A stretch of DNA of 64,000 nt, taken from NCBI RefSeq assembly GCF_937616625.2, contig NC_065571.1:32697879-32761878 (forward strand). Reading direction: 5' to 3'. A program made the translations under genes and the position numbers. The stretch comes from Mercurialis annua. Lineage: Eukaryota > Streptophyta > Magnoliopsida > Malpighiales > Euphorbiaceae. This document shows, piece by piece, positions 12,231 through 22,800 of this stretch (positions within the stretch are counted from its first letter, which is position 1; every line of letters begins with the position of its first letter). The notes under the pieces are model-generated. The model was not told where the DNA came from and made no database searches. It worked only from the letters and a program-made list of their open reading frames with translations.

Positions 12231-13060
12231 CCCAGCGATAGCCTCCCATAAATTGACTGTTTACAAAGATGCCAAACCAGTAGTGCAGAAAAAGAGGCGG
12301 TTCGCAGAAGACCGAAGGAGGGTCATAGAAGAAGAGGTCAGGAAGTTGGAGGCAGCCAAGTTCACAAGGGAGGTAATGTACCCAGAGTGGGTAGCTAACG
12401 TGGTCTTAGTGAAAAAAGCAAGTGGAGGATATCGTATGTGCGTGGATTTCACAGACTTAAACAAAGCATGCCCGAAGGACAGCTATCCGCTGCCAAATAT
12501 CGATCAGCTAGTAGATTCAACAGCCTGCTACTAGCTGCATAGTCTCGCGGACGCAAAACAGGGTTATCATCAAATACCAATGAACGAAGCGGATCAGGTG
12601 AAGACAGCTTTCACTACCGACTTGGGAACGTATTGTTACAATGTCATGCCATTTGGGCTGAAAAATTCAGGAGCAACGTACCAACGGCTGGTGAATTTCA
12701 TGTTTAAAGACCAACTGGGGAGGAATATAGAGGTCTACGTGGACGATTTGATCATAAAAAAGCAGTACACATGAAGAGCACGCTAAAGACTTGGAAGAAA
12801 CCTTTGCGGTATTGAACAAATTTAACATGAAGTTGAATCTGGAGAAGTGCGCGTTTGGCATTAAGGCCGGGAAGTTCCTGGGGTACTTAGTGAGTCAGAG
12901 AGGCATAGAGGCGAACCCAGAAAAGATTCAAGACATCCTAGACATGGTGGCACCACAAAGCATTAGAGAAGTCTAGAAATTGAACGGAAGAGTGACAGCG
13001 TTGGGGAGATTTGTTTCTTCATCTGCGAAGAGATGTCTCCCCTTTTTCAAACAACTGCGC
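12231..13060 (+). pseudogene. Reverse transcriptase domain of pol, with stops and a frameshift
   Basis: Copies element RNA into DNA. In order it has the fingers motif MCVDFTDLNKACPKDSYPLP, a QGYHQIPM motif, MPFGLKNSGATYQR and the catalytic YVDD at about 12,737-12,748. Then come the thumb (LNLEKCAFG, FLGYLVS) and LNGRVTALGRF. TAG stops interrupt it at 12,532-12,534 and 12,974-12,976, and a frameshift lies between 12,760 and 12,791. At 12,974 the family has a nearly invariant Gln, so this stop fits CAG to TAG. All catalytic residues are still readable. Confidence 0.9.
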
Positions 13061-13560
13061 AACATGAAAAAGTTCGAATGGAATGAGGAATGTCAGAAAG
13101 CTTTCGAAGAATTGAAGGTCTTTTTAACCAGCCCGCCGTTACTAAGTCGGCCAAAGGCGGGAGAAGTTTTGTACTTGTACCTATCAACAGGTAAAGAAAC
13201 GATCGCGTCGGTACTAGTAAGAGATGAAGAAGAAGAGTAGCTGCCCATTTACTACTCCAGCAGGACGTTGAAAGGCGCAGAGTTAAATTACCCAACAATT
13301 GACAAGTTGGCATTGATGGTGGTAGTAGCAGCAAAGAAGTTAAGGCCATATTTTCAAGGGCATACAGTCATTATACGCACTAACCAACCTCTGAGGAAGG
13401 CATTGCAGAGACCGGAAACTTCAGGAAGGATGGTTAGCTGGTCCGTCCAGTTGGGGGAACATGATATACGATATGAGCCGAGGAAAACATTAAAGGCACA
13501 AGCACTCTCAGACTTTGTAATAGAGATGACGGAGAAACCAGACACCGAAGAACCCAGAGA
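13061..13560 (+). pseudogene. Gypsy-type RNase H domain of pol
   Basis: The first of two RNase H domains, following the reverse transcriptase connection (FEWNEECQKAFEELK). The usual first Asp of gypsy RNase H is replaced by STG near 13,187, in line with the known decay of this domain in Tat elements that gained a second RNase H. Recognisable parts are PIYYSSRTL, AELNYPTIDKLAL and the end HDIRYEPRKTLKAQALSDF. One TAG stop, at 13,238-13,240, lies where relatives have Gln before LPIYY. Confidence 0.8.
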
Positions 13561-14035
13561 AGCAGTTACTTGGAATCTCTACGTAGATGGAGCGTCCAAT
13601 GACCTCGGAGCTGGAGCAGGTGTTGTCTTGGAAGGACCGATGGGAATAACAATCGAGTATGCAATACACTTGGCATTTAAAGCAACCAATAACGTGGCAG
13701 GTATGATATCAGTCCATCATTTAAATATAAATAATGTTTATCGCAATAAACTAATAGTACTGTAGAATATGAAGCTCTCATAACAGGATTGTCAATTGCG
13801 AAAGCAATGAAAACCGAAGTCCTACGAGTCCATAGCAATTCCTAGTTAGTCACAGGACAAATAGGAGGACAGTTCCAAGCAAAAGAGGCAAAGATGGCAA
13901 GATATATGGAGAAAGCAAAAGAGCTCTTGAATGACATAGAGAGATTCAGAGGAGAATGGGAGATCTGCCCCATACCCAGAGAAGAGAATGCACCCGCAGA
14001 TGCAATCGCCAAAGCAGCGGCCGCAAAGAACCAGC
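13561..14035 (+). pseudogene. Archaeal-type second RNase H domain of pol
   Basis: A domain specific to Tat-lineage elements. It starts with WNLYVDGASN, which carries the first catalytic Asp, then GAGAGVVLEGP, then ATNNVA. A 65-bp intron-like gap follows at 13,701-13,765, and the reading continues with EYEALITGL, which carries the catalytic Glu. Further on, VHSNS replaces the usual SDS, so the third catalytic Asp is Asn. A TAG stop at 13,844-13,846 sits where relatives have Gln. The final Asp is kept in APADAIAKAA. The N change and the stop suggest this copy is inactive. Confidence 0.85.
13701..13765 (+). other. Intron-like gap in pol (second RNase H)
   Basis: 65 bases that begin GTATGA and end CTGTAG, are AT-rich and hold a CTAAT branch-point-like word at 13,751-13,755. 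Removing them joins codon parts G and AA and restores the conserved ATNNV-A-EYEAL reading across the join, switching from frame 2 to frame 1 of the window. Everything expected of a short plant intron is visible; splicing itself is not shown. Confidence 0.75.
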
Positions 14036-15424
14036 GTTTCATGGAGATGAAAATGAAAGAAGAGCGCTCGGCTTCTTCCGTAGAGGCAGAGGAGGAAGTG
14101 CTACCTATTGAAGAAGTAGATACCTGGATGCAGAAACTATTGGCATACCTAACAGAAGGCACTCTCCCAGAACAAACAACTGAAGCAGCAAAAGTAGTTC
14201 GACAGTCAGCATCGTACTCAGTCCTAGAAGGAGTACTCTATAGGGCATCAGCTACGCACCCATGGTCTCGATGCCTGACGAAGACAGAGGGCCTATATGT
14301 TCTGCAGGAGATTCATGAGGGGATCTGCGGGGCCCATGAGGCATCAGCAGCCCTAGTTAGGAAAGCATCCTTACAAGGTTTCTACTGGCTATCCATGAAG
14401 AAAGACGCAGAAGAACTAGTTCTTAAATGTGATAAGTGTCAGAAGTTCGGCGCAGTAATACGAACACCAACATCTGAGCAACACCCCATCGGTAGTCCAT
14501 GGACGTTCATGACCAGGGGCGTAGACATACTAGGACCTTTCCCCCCAGCGAGGGGACAAGTAAAGTTCATCGTGGTAGCCGTAGATCACTTTACCAAATG
14601 GGTGGAGGTAGAGCCAATGAAGACGATCACCATGGAGAAGATTCAAACTTGGCTATCAAGAGAAGTCATGGGAAGGTAAAACATTTCATTTTTTACCATA
14701 TACTCATATAAATTTGCATGTTACTAATATAAATGGGCAGGTTTGGCATACCACATTCCTTAATCACTGACAACGGGAAGCAGTTCGATTGCCGCAAGTT
14801 CAGAGCATACTGTGAAGGGTTGAACATAAAGTTGAAGTTCACCTCAGTAGCCCATCCGCAGACGAATGGACTCACAGAAGTCACAAACAAAACTATCCTC
14901 ACAGGAATAAAAAAGAGACTCGATGATCTGAAGGGAAGATGGGTCGATGAACTATACAAAGTCATCTGGGCATATCGCACCACACCCAGAAAGGCCACCG
15001 GAGAAACCCCCTTTGGTCTGTGTATGGCGCAGAAGCCGTGTTACCAGTAGAAATCGGTATGCCTTCACTCAAAGTTCAAGTTTTTGACGAAGAAAAGAAT
15101 GAAGAATCCATGCGCTTATGTCTGGATCTGTTGGAAGAAAGAAGACACCAGACAATAGTAAAAGCTGAAGCGTACCGGAGGCAGATGGCTAAATACCACA
15201 ACGCTAAGGTGAAAAGAAGAAGCTTTATAGTAGGAGATTTGGTACTCCGAAAGGCAGAAATTGGTAAAGGAGCAGCAGGAATTGGCAAGTTGGGAGCCAA
15301 TTGGGATGGACCATTTCGAGTCGTAGAAGTAGTAGGTAAAGGGGCTTACAAAATCGCTCACTTAGAAGGGCAGATTCTCTCCCGAACCTGGAATGTCAAT
15401 GACATGAAGAAGTATTTCCAATAG
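14036..15424 (+). pseudogene. Integrase domain of pol, with intron and one frameshift
   Basis: Inserts element DNA into the genome. The zinc-binding domain is present (HEGICGAH, then CDKC about 30 residues on). The catalytic triad is readable: Asp in GVDILGPFP, Asp in ITDNG after the intron, and Glu in LTEVTN. After ATGETPF a one-base frameshift near 15,015-15,022 moves the reading into the frame that carries YGAEAVLPVEIG. The C-terminal part (WDGPFRVVEVVGKGAYKI and the ending NDMKKYFQ) stops at TAG 15,422-15,424. There is no chromodomain, as expected for Tat elements. Confidence 0.9.
14676..14740 (+). other. Intron-like gap in pol (integrase)
   Basis: Also 65 bases, beginning GTAAAA and ending GGGCAG, AT-rich, with TTACTAAT as the branch-point-like word near 14,720. 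It interrupts the integrase core just before FGIPHSLITDNG. Joining AG at 14,674-14,675 with G at 14,741 makes one Arg codon and restores the frame. Confidence 0.75.
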
Positions 15425-15650
15425 ATGTAATTGCTACCATTTTGAAATTTTAATAAAGCATCGCATCTTTTTCTTTTAACATAAAAAGCATCAGTACTTA
15501 AGAAAAACAGTAGTTCTCAAAATAGTGGGCCAGTTAAAATAAAACATAAGTGCCCCAAATGAAAGAAAGAACTAAGAAGTTTTTGTCCCAAAGAAAATTA
15601 CAAAAAGAAAGCTAGCTTAACAAATATAAAAAACAGAAAGGCTTAACAGC
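15425..15650. other. Spacer between convergent pol and antisense gene
   Basis: 226 noncoding, A-rich bases between the pol stop and the stop of the antisense gene. An AATAAA poly(A) signal lies at 15,451-15,456, 27 bases after the pol stop. The two genes are convergent and their 3' ends probably overlap as transcripts. Confidence 0.6.
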
Positions 15651-17766
15651 CTAAGCAACTTCATCCTCTGAAGGGGCAGTCTCTTTAGCAGAAACACCAT
15701 CCTCTTCAGCAGACGGCACCTTCTCCGCAGCAGCTTCCACACGAAGAGTATCTTCTGGAACAGCATCAGCAGAACGCTCAACAACAGCAGATGGATCAGC
15801 GGTTGGAAGTTCTTCAGGGTTCTCTCCTTCGATGTCATCTGCGCCCTTGATAACCGCAGTCTCTGAGGGAGGAGGTTTGTCAAAAGTCAACCCATCTTCA
15901 GAAGTCAATGTAGCACCAGATGCAGATCGGGGTGTAAGTGGCGCAGAAGATGTCTTTTTGTCCACAGAAGCTTCCCCAGACAGCTTCTTCTTAGCAACCG
16001 TCTTCGCCATAACACGTTGACCCAAGGCACGAAGGTCAATGGCCAAGAACTTCCCAATATCATAGTCGGGATAATCTTGACGAACCACCCCAACAGCAGT
16101 AGCACAGAAGTCGGTTAAACAACCAGAGATGTAGGCATTCACATCCTTCCTATTTTCTTTTTGCTCAGACAACAACCTATCGCGAACCTTCTGCGCCTCA
16201 AGAAGAGAAGCGTCGCGATCAGCAACTTTTCGCTCCAAAATCTTGCCCTTATCAACAGCAGCTTGCAAGGCATTTTTTAACTTCTGCGTCTCCACTTGAG
16301 TAGATCGTCGCAGAGAGGCAAGTTCTTGTTCATGCTTTTCCAACAAATGGTTCTTTTAATGACGCAGAACAGAAACACCTTGAACCACCTAAACAAACGG
16401 TAGACAGGTCACGATGACAGAACAAGAAAAGTAAGAAGAAGGGGAAGAAATTAACAAAGCATACTTACATGCATCAAAGAGGCATCAAACTTGTCAAAAA
16501 TATCATCAGCGGGTATTTGCCTCCAAGCATCCATATCACCGTTCAATTGAAGAAATTGGGAATACAGACCAGATAGGTCCGCATCCTGAACTAACGCAGA
16601 GCCAAGATGCTCTTCAATCCAAACACGAGGATCAGGACACAATTCCAGGTCAAGCTTTCGGCGCTTCGCAGACCCCTGTTTCAACCGGTAAGAAGGCTCA
16701 GACACCTTCTTAAAAGAAGCATCCCCTTTTCGCACAGGAGGCTTATTCGGCGCAGTCCGCAAAGCAGACATCGTTTGAGAACCCCCAGAGATAGTAGGGG
16801 TAGAGGAAATAGGAGCAGACGCAGAAGGCGTTGCACCTGGTAACTCCTCCACAACAATCTTGATATCATCTAAGTAGTTCATTTCTGTAAACACAACAGG
16901 AACAGATCAGCATATTTAAATAAAATTACAAAAAAAAGAGAAGTTAGCATACCCTTTTCAGAAGAGCTTAGATCCATAAGTGACGCAGACTCAGTGGATT
17001 CATGGGAAACAAATTGGCTACCCGCACTAGGATCTGGGGAGTCATCAGAGTCATCCGCAAGGGGAGCATATTCAGGAAACAGGCGAGCCAGATAATTATT
17101 AACTAAGTCTGGGGCATTGAAACATTTGATGCGCGCAGCACCAATGAGTTGTTCCAGAAGTAGCAGATCTTTCTTAGAAGGTTTAGTGACAGCAACTTTC
17201 AAAGGTTTGTCCAACCAGCCAAGGGGAAAAGAGGCAAAAGCATCTTCATGACCAACATAGAAAAACAGGTTTTGCCAGCCCTTGTTAAGTTTAGGGAGAC
17301 CAGCAAGCAGTTGTTTACCCCGGACAAAAGGAAGATACAGGTAGAATTCGTTGGCCCGTCTAGAAACATTAAAAACTTCAGCCAATAGGCCAAGGGTTGG
17401 AAAGAGATTTTTGGTATGAATCAGTTCAGCAAAAGCGCACAACAATCGAATAGCATTTGGGTGAATTTGCCCTAGAGGAATTTTGTGGGTAATAATGAAA
17501 TCACGAAGAAAAGTAGTTAGAGGGAAGCGAAGGCCGCCTCGAAGTTGTTCCTTATAGACGACGACACGATTGGCCTCAGGGCAAAAATTAGCACTAAACG
17601 AGGGATCACAAGAGTATAGCGTATAATCAAAAGGGATGTCGTACGCTTCGCGGATGCCAGAAAGAATACCGTCGTCAATCCTAGACATAAACTCAACCAA
17701 ATCCCTACGATAGTCTACAGTGGTTCCGGAGGAAGGTGTAGCTACACTAGAACGAGTGCGAGTCAT
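15651..17766 (-). CDS. Antisense accessory gene of the Tat element, three exons
   Basis: Read on the minus strand. Exon 1 is 17,766-16,953 (ATG in MTRTRSS), exon 2 is 16,884-16,469, and exon 3 ends at 15,651. Intron 1 (68 bp, GTATGC...TTACAG) joins G with AA and keeps the frame. Intron 2 starts GTAAGT at 16,468. If it ends at the good acceptor at 16,389, a TAA follows 10 codons later; if it ends at AAAAG (16,353), the frame is open to the end, giving about 643 residues. The first 250 residues (PLTTFLRDFIITHKIPLGQI, HPNAIRLL, a W-Q-N-L-F-F-Y motif) resemble the plant family annotated 'putative gypsy type transposon' (PF04195). Then come a Ser/Pro-rich linker, a coiled coil in exon 3 and an acidic Ala/Glu/Ser tail. 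Antisense extra ORFs are known in Tat elements; the function is unknown. It is the best preserved ORF of the element. Confidence 0.75.
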
Positions 17767-18155
17767 GATGCGAAGAAAATAAATTAAAAAGAGGCAAGAG
17801 AGTACCTGGTAAGTATGGAGAGGAACGATCGCCAAAGAAAACAAAGAGAGGAGCAAGGAATGTGCACGAATAACAAAGGAATTTCAGAAAGAAGAAAGAA
17901 AGAAGATTGCAGAAAATAAGAGTAAATTGAAAAATGAGGAAGGAGAGGAAGTTATAAATGCGTGAAAGGACACGTGGATGAGAGAGGGCGCATAGGAGAA
18001 ACGGCAGAGACGGGTTTTTGATTTTGATTTTCAAATTTTTGAAAATTCAAATAATGGAACACGCGACATGAAACGGGATAACTACTTAAGGTGACTTGGC
18101 ATTAAAATTACCCGGATTTTATTTCAAACAACCATAAATGATTGCACTACGGAAT
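17767..18155 (-). promoter_or_regulatory. Upstream region of the antisense gene
   Basis: About 390 noncoding bases between the antisense start and the polypurine tract. On the minus strand a TATA-like word (CATTTATAAC) lies at 17,960-17,951, about 190 bases before the ATG. A purine-rich leader follows on the + strand (pyrimidine-rich as transcribed). An internal promoter is an inference. Confidence 0.35.
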
Positions 18156-18170
18156 AGAGAGGGGAGGGGC
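18156..18170 (+). other. Polypurine tract of the Tat element
   Basis: AGAGAGGGGAGGGGC, three bases (TAA) before the 3' LTR start at 18,174. This is a clean tract for plus-strand priming. Confidence 0.85.
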
Positions 18171-18173
18171 TAA

Positions 18174-18585
18174 TGATGGATACGCAGTTGACCCCAATGC
18201 ATATAGTCAAACAAGAGCATCAGATAGTAGATACCAAACAGTGATCATTAGTCAGCAGACGCAGATTCTAACTGATATGATCTCAAGTAATCCGGAAAGA
18301 TTGGGATTAACATAATCCCTATTTTCCAGCATGAGTCCGAATTAAACACAATCACAAGAAGATGACTTTGAGTCGGTTACTGAGAGAGGATTCTATATAA
18401 ATAGACCGAAGACCAAAGGTAAAACCCTAATTCATTCTCTTTAAACTACGTCATTTATCTTTGAACCTTACAAGGTATCTGAATTAGGCATCGGAGTGTG
18501 GTCGGACACAACGTCCGACTCATTCTAACCTGTGTTCGTGATCTCAGGTTGACAAGAGAAGATCCTACCATTCGCAGAACCATCA
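18174..18585 (+). repeat. 3' LTR of the Tat element
   Basis: 412 bases, TGATGGATACGCAG to AGAACCATCA, followed by the target duplication CTTTC (18,586-18,590). It has six substitutions relative to the 5' LTR and no length change. Confidence 0.95.
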
Positions 18586-18590
18586 CTTTC

Positions 18591-19890
18591 GAACCGGGTT
18601 AGACTTTGGTCGCCCAGTAAGTGGAAAAAAGCTTGGTAGTTTTTATTAACTCGGCTGACTCAATGATATGGATTTTAACTTGGGTTAAATTAAATTGTTT
18701 AATAAATTACTCGAATTTTAATTTAATGTATATAACTTATATGGTTTGATTTCTATAACTTGGGTTATAGTTTTAATACGTTTTAATCTTATGTGTTTGA
18801 TTATACGTTGGCGTGTTGTTATATGTGCTAGTCCTACATGGTGTCTAGTACTCCCTAAAGTTAGGGTATGTTTTTAATTATTATTTATACATTGTCTAGA
18901 CTCATCGACCGTTCGTGCTTCGGAGACGAACCAGGATTAGATTGCTTGACAGGTTATCACGTGGATTAGCAAGCAATGAGTTTATATCGCTATTTACCGC
19001 TTTATTAAGTAAATTGTATTTTTTGCATATATATATATATATATATATATATTGTATATACAGCTTTCGAACTGTTTTCAATATTATGGATCTGAATTGG
19101 AACGGGCTACTCGATGGGCATCATCGAGACTGCGTGCGCACCGGTATATGATCATATGGTATTTGAGGTAGGTTAGAGATACGTATCGCCTTAGTGAGGT
19201 GCACCGATGGAAGATACGTGTCCTGGGACTCACATGTTTATTTGAGTGACAGTCGGGGAACGGTTATGGAGATACGTCTGACCGGCACGACAACTGGATT
19301 TAAATATTTGTGGTTTAGGGTTTCAATGCTTATCCATAATGATAAATTGCTTTACAAATGTTTTAAGGTTTTTAAAGGTCTTCACTTAATAAATGTAAAT
19401 ATTTGTATGAACTCATCTCAGTATTTCTGACCCCGTTGCTTTCCCAATTTTTCCAGAGTTATGATTTGAGCGAGTCAACTGGTCTCCGATTCTTTATTTC
19501 CTCGGAGGTCTTACTTTATTTTATTAAATTTATTAAAGTAATTTTACTCTTAGACCGCAGTAGTAATTAGAAGTCTTACTTGTGTAGTACTTGTTGTCAG
19601 ATTAACTCAATTGGATTATTTGTTGATTGGTATTATTATATAAACTTTGGTTAATTTAATATTTATGCCATGTTAGAGACTCGGAGTTGACCAAGCATTT
19701 ATAATTTATATGTTGTACATATAACTGTTATACTAGGTTGGAGTCTCGGTTGCCCCCGAGCATGTTGTTTTATGCAGGTATAATGTTTTAAATGATAAAA
19801 GTATGTTATCCGCAAGGCTTGCTACGGGTTTCGGTACAACCATATCCATACCCTAGCGCCGGTCGCGATTCATGAAAATGGATCGTGACA
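18591..19890 (+). mobile_element. 3' LTR of element A, second part
   Basis: Resumes GAACCGGGTTAGAC, homologous to about 1493 onward in the 5' LTR, and ends GATCGTGACA at 19,890. Satellite DNA starts at the next base. The AT dinucleotide run near 19,027-19,052 is roughly twice as long as in the 5' LTR (about 1927-1938). Two short ORFs here are not genes. Confidence 0.85.
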
Positions 19891-22800
19891 AACACACTAC
19901 GAAACAAATCCAAACGTTTAACCTTTTTAGCAATTTAATTTGAACGTTTACAAATGTTACGAAACAAAACCAAACGTTTCACCTTTATAGTGATTTAAGC
20001 CAAATGTTTACAAAGGTTGCGAAACAAATCCAAACGTTTCCCCATTTTAGCGATTTTAGCCAAACGTTTTCAAACCCAAACAAATCCAAACATTTCACCT
20101 TTTTAACGATTTAAGCCAAACATTTACAAACGTTACGAAACAAATCTAAATGTTTCACCTTTTTAGCAATTTAAGCCAAACGTTTATTAACCTTACAAAA
20201 CAAATCCAAACGTTTCACCTTTTGTAGCGATTTAAGCCAAACGTTTACAAATGTTACAAAACAAATCCAAACGTTTCACCTTTTTAGCGATTTAACCCAA
20301 ACGTTTACAAACGTTACGAAATAAATTCAAACATTTCAGATTAAGCGATTTAAGCCAAACATTTACAAACGTTACGAAAGAAATCCAAACGTTTCACCTT
20401 TGTAGCTATTTAAGGCAAACGTTTTTTACGAAAAAAGAAAGCAAACGTTTCACCTTTTTAGCGATTTAAGCCAAACATTTATAAACGCTACAAAATAAAT
20501 CCCAACGTTTCCCATTTTTAGCAATTTAAGCCAGATGTTTACTAATGTTATGGAACAAAACCAAACGTTCAAAACGTTACGAAACAAATCCAAACATTTT
20601 TCATATTTAGCGATTTAAGCCAAACGTTTTACAAATGTTACGAAATAAAGCCAAACGTTTACAAGCGTTACGAAACAAATCTAAGAGTTTCACCTTTTTA
20701 GTAATTTAAGCCAAACGTTTATAAACGTTACAAAACAAATCCAAACATTTCACCTTTTTAGCGATTTAAGCCAAACTTTTACAAACATTACAAAACAAAT
20801 CCAAATGTTTCACCTTTTTAGCGATTTAAGCCAAATGTTTAGAAACATTACGAAACAAAACCAAACGTTTCCCCTTTTTAGCGGTTTAAGCCAAGCGTTT
20901 ATAAACATTACAAACCTAATCCAAATGTTTCACATTATTAGAAATTTAAGCCAAACGTTTGTTACGAAACAAATCCAAACATTCCCCCATTTTAGCCAAA
21001 CATTTACAAATGTTACGAAACAAATCCAAACGTTTCACATTTTTAGCGACTTAAGCCAAACATTTACATACGTTCAAAAACAATACCAAACGTTTTACCT
21101 TTTTAGCGATTTAAGCCAAACGTTTACAAACGTTACGAAACAAATCCAAGCGTATCACATTTTTAGGTATTTAAGCCAAACGTTTACAAACATTACGAAA
21201 CAAATCCAAATGTTTCACATTTTTAGCAATTTAAGCCAAACGTTTACAAACGTTACAAAACAAATCCAAACATTTCCCCATTTTAAGCCAAAAGTTTAAA
21301 ACGTTATTAAAAAAATCCAAACGTTTCTAGCGATTTAAGCCAAACGTTTACAAACGTTACGAAACAAATCCAAATGTTTCACCTTTTTAGTGATTTAAGC
21401 CAAACGTTTGCAACCGTTACGAAACAAATCCAAACGTTTCACCTTTTTAGCGATTTAAGCCAAATGTTTACAAACGTTATGAAACAAATCCAAGCGTTTC
21501 AGCTTTTTAGGGATTTAAGCCAAACGTTTATAAACGTTACGAAACAAATCCATACGTTTCACAGTTTTAGCGATTTAAGCCAAACGTATACAAAGTTACG
21601 AAACAAATCCAAGTGTTTCACATTTTTAGCTATTTAAGCCAAACATTTACAAACGTTACGAAACAAATCCAAATGTTTCAGTTTAAGCCAAACGTTTACA
21701 AACGTTACAAAACAAATCCAAACGTTTCACCTTTGTAGCGATTTAAGCCAAACATTTACAAACGTTACATAGAAAAACCAAATGTTTCACCTTTTTAGTT
21801 ATTTAAGCCAAATGCTTGTAAACGTTATAAAACAAATCCAAACGTTTCACATATTTAGCAATTTAAGCTAGATGTTTACAAACACGTAACAAAACCAAAC
21901 GTTTAAAACGTTACTAAACAAATCCAAACGTTTCATTTTTTTTAGCGATGTAAGCCAAAAGTTTTTCAATGTTACGAAACAAAGCCAAACGTTTACAAGC
22001 GTTACGAAACAAATCCAAGTGTTTCACCTTTTTAGAAATTTAAGCCAAACGTTTAGAAACATTACAAAACAAATCCAACTGTTTCACCTTTTTTGCGATT
22101 TAAGCCAAACATTTACAAACGTTACAAAACAAATCAAAAATCTTCACCTTTTTAGCGATTTAAGCCAAACGTTTACAAACGTTACGAAACGAATCCAAAT
22201 GTTTCACCTTTTTAGCGATTTAAGACAAACATTTAAAAACGTTACGAAACAAAACCAAACATTTCACCATTTAGCGATTTAAGCCAAACGTAAATAAACG
22301 TTACAAACCTAATCCAAATGTTTCACATTTTTAGCAATTTAAGCCAAACGTTTGGTAAGAAACAAATCCAAACATTCCCCCATTTTAGCAATTTAAGCCA
22401 AACATTAACAAATGTTACGAAACAAATCCAAACGTTTCACATTTTTAGCGATTTAAGCCAAACTTTTACAAATGTTACAAAAAAAAAACCAAATATTTCA
22501 CCCTTTTAGCGATTTAAGCCAAATTACAAACGTTACAAAACAAATCCAAGCGTTTCACCTTTTTAGCGATTTAAGACAAACGTTTACAAACATTACGAAA
22601 CAAATCCAATTGTTTCACATTTTTAGTGATTTAAGCCAAACGTTTCACATTTTTAGTGATTTAAGCCAATCGTTTACAAAAGTTACAAAACAAATACAAA
22701 TGTTTCCCCATTTTAGCGATTTAAACCAAACGTTTAAAACATTACGAAACAAATCCAAACGTTTCTAGCGATTTAAGCCAAACGTTTACAAACATTACGA

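Larger units (their letters stand above)
8993..18585 (+). mobile_element. Nested Ty3/gypsy retrotransposon, Tat lineage
   Basis: A 9593-bp element with LTRs of 412 bp, the PBS type TGGCGCCG, a purine tract before the 3' LTR and a 5-bp target duplication. The order is gag, protease, reverse transcriptase, gypsy RNase H, a second archaeal-type RNase H, integrase, then an antisense gene. The second RNase H and extra antisense ORF are known hallmarks of Tat elements (Retand, Grande and Ogre relatives). The LTRs differ at 6 of 412 positions by my count (about 98.5 percent identity), so the insertion is fairly recent, yet gag-pol is already broken. It depends on other copies for mobility. Confidence 0.95.

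Noticed and set aside
12532..13846. TAG read as Gln (recoding) in the Tat pol
   Set aside because: Four frameshifts also disrupt the gene and TAG is used as the natural stop of pol and of the antisense gene, so decay is the simpler explanation.
19895..19906. CACTAC at the start of the satellite as the left CACTA terminus
   Set aside because: It continues GAAACAAATCC, a normal satellite unit, and has no subterminal repeats; it is a variant of GTTACGAAAC.
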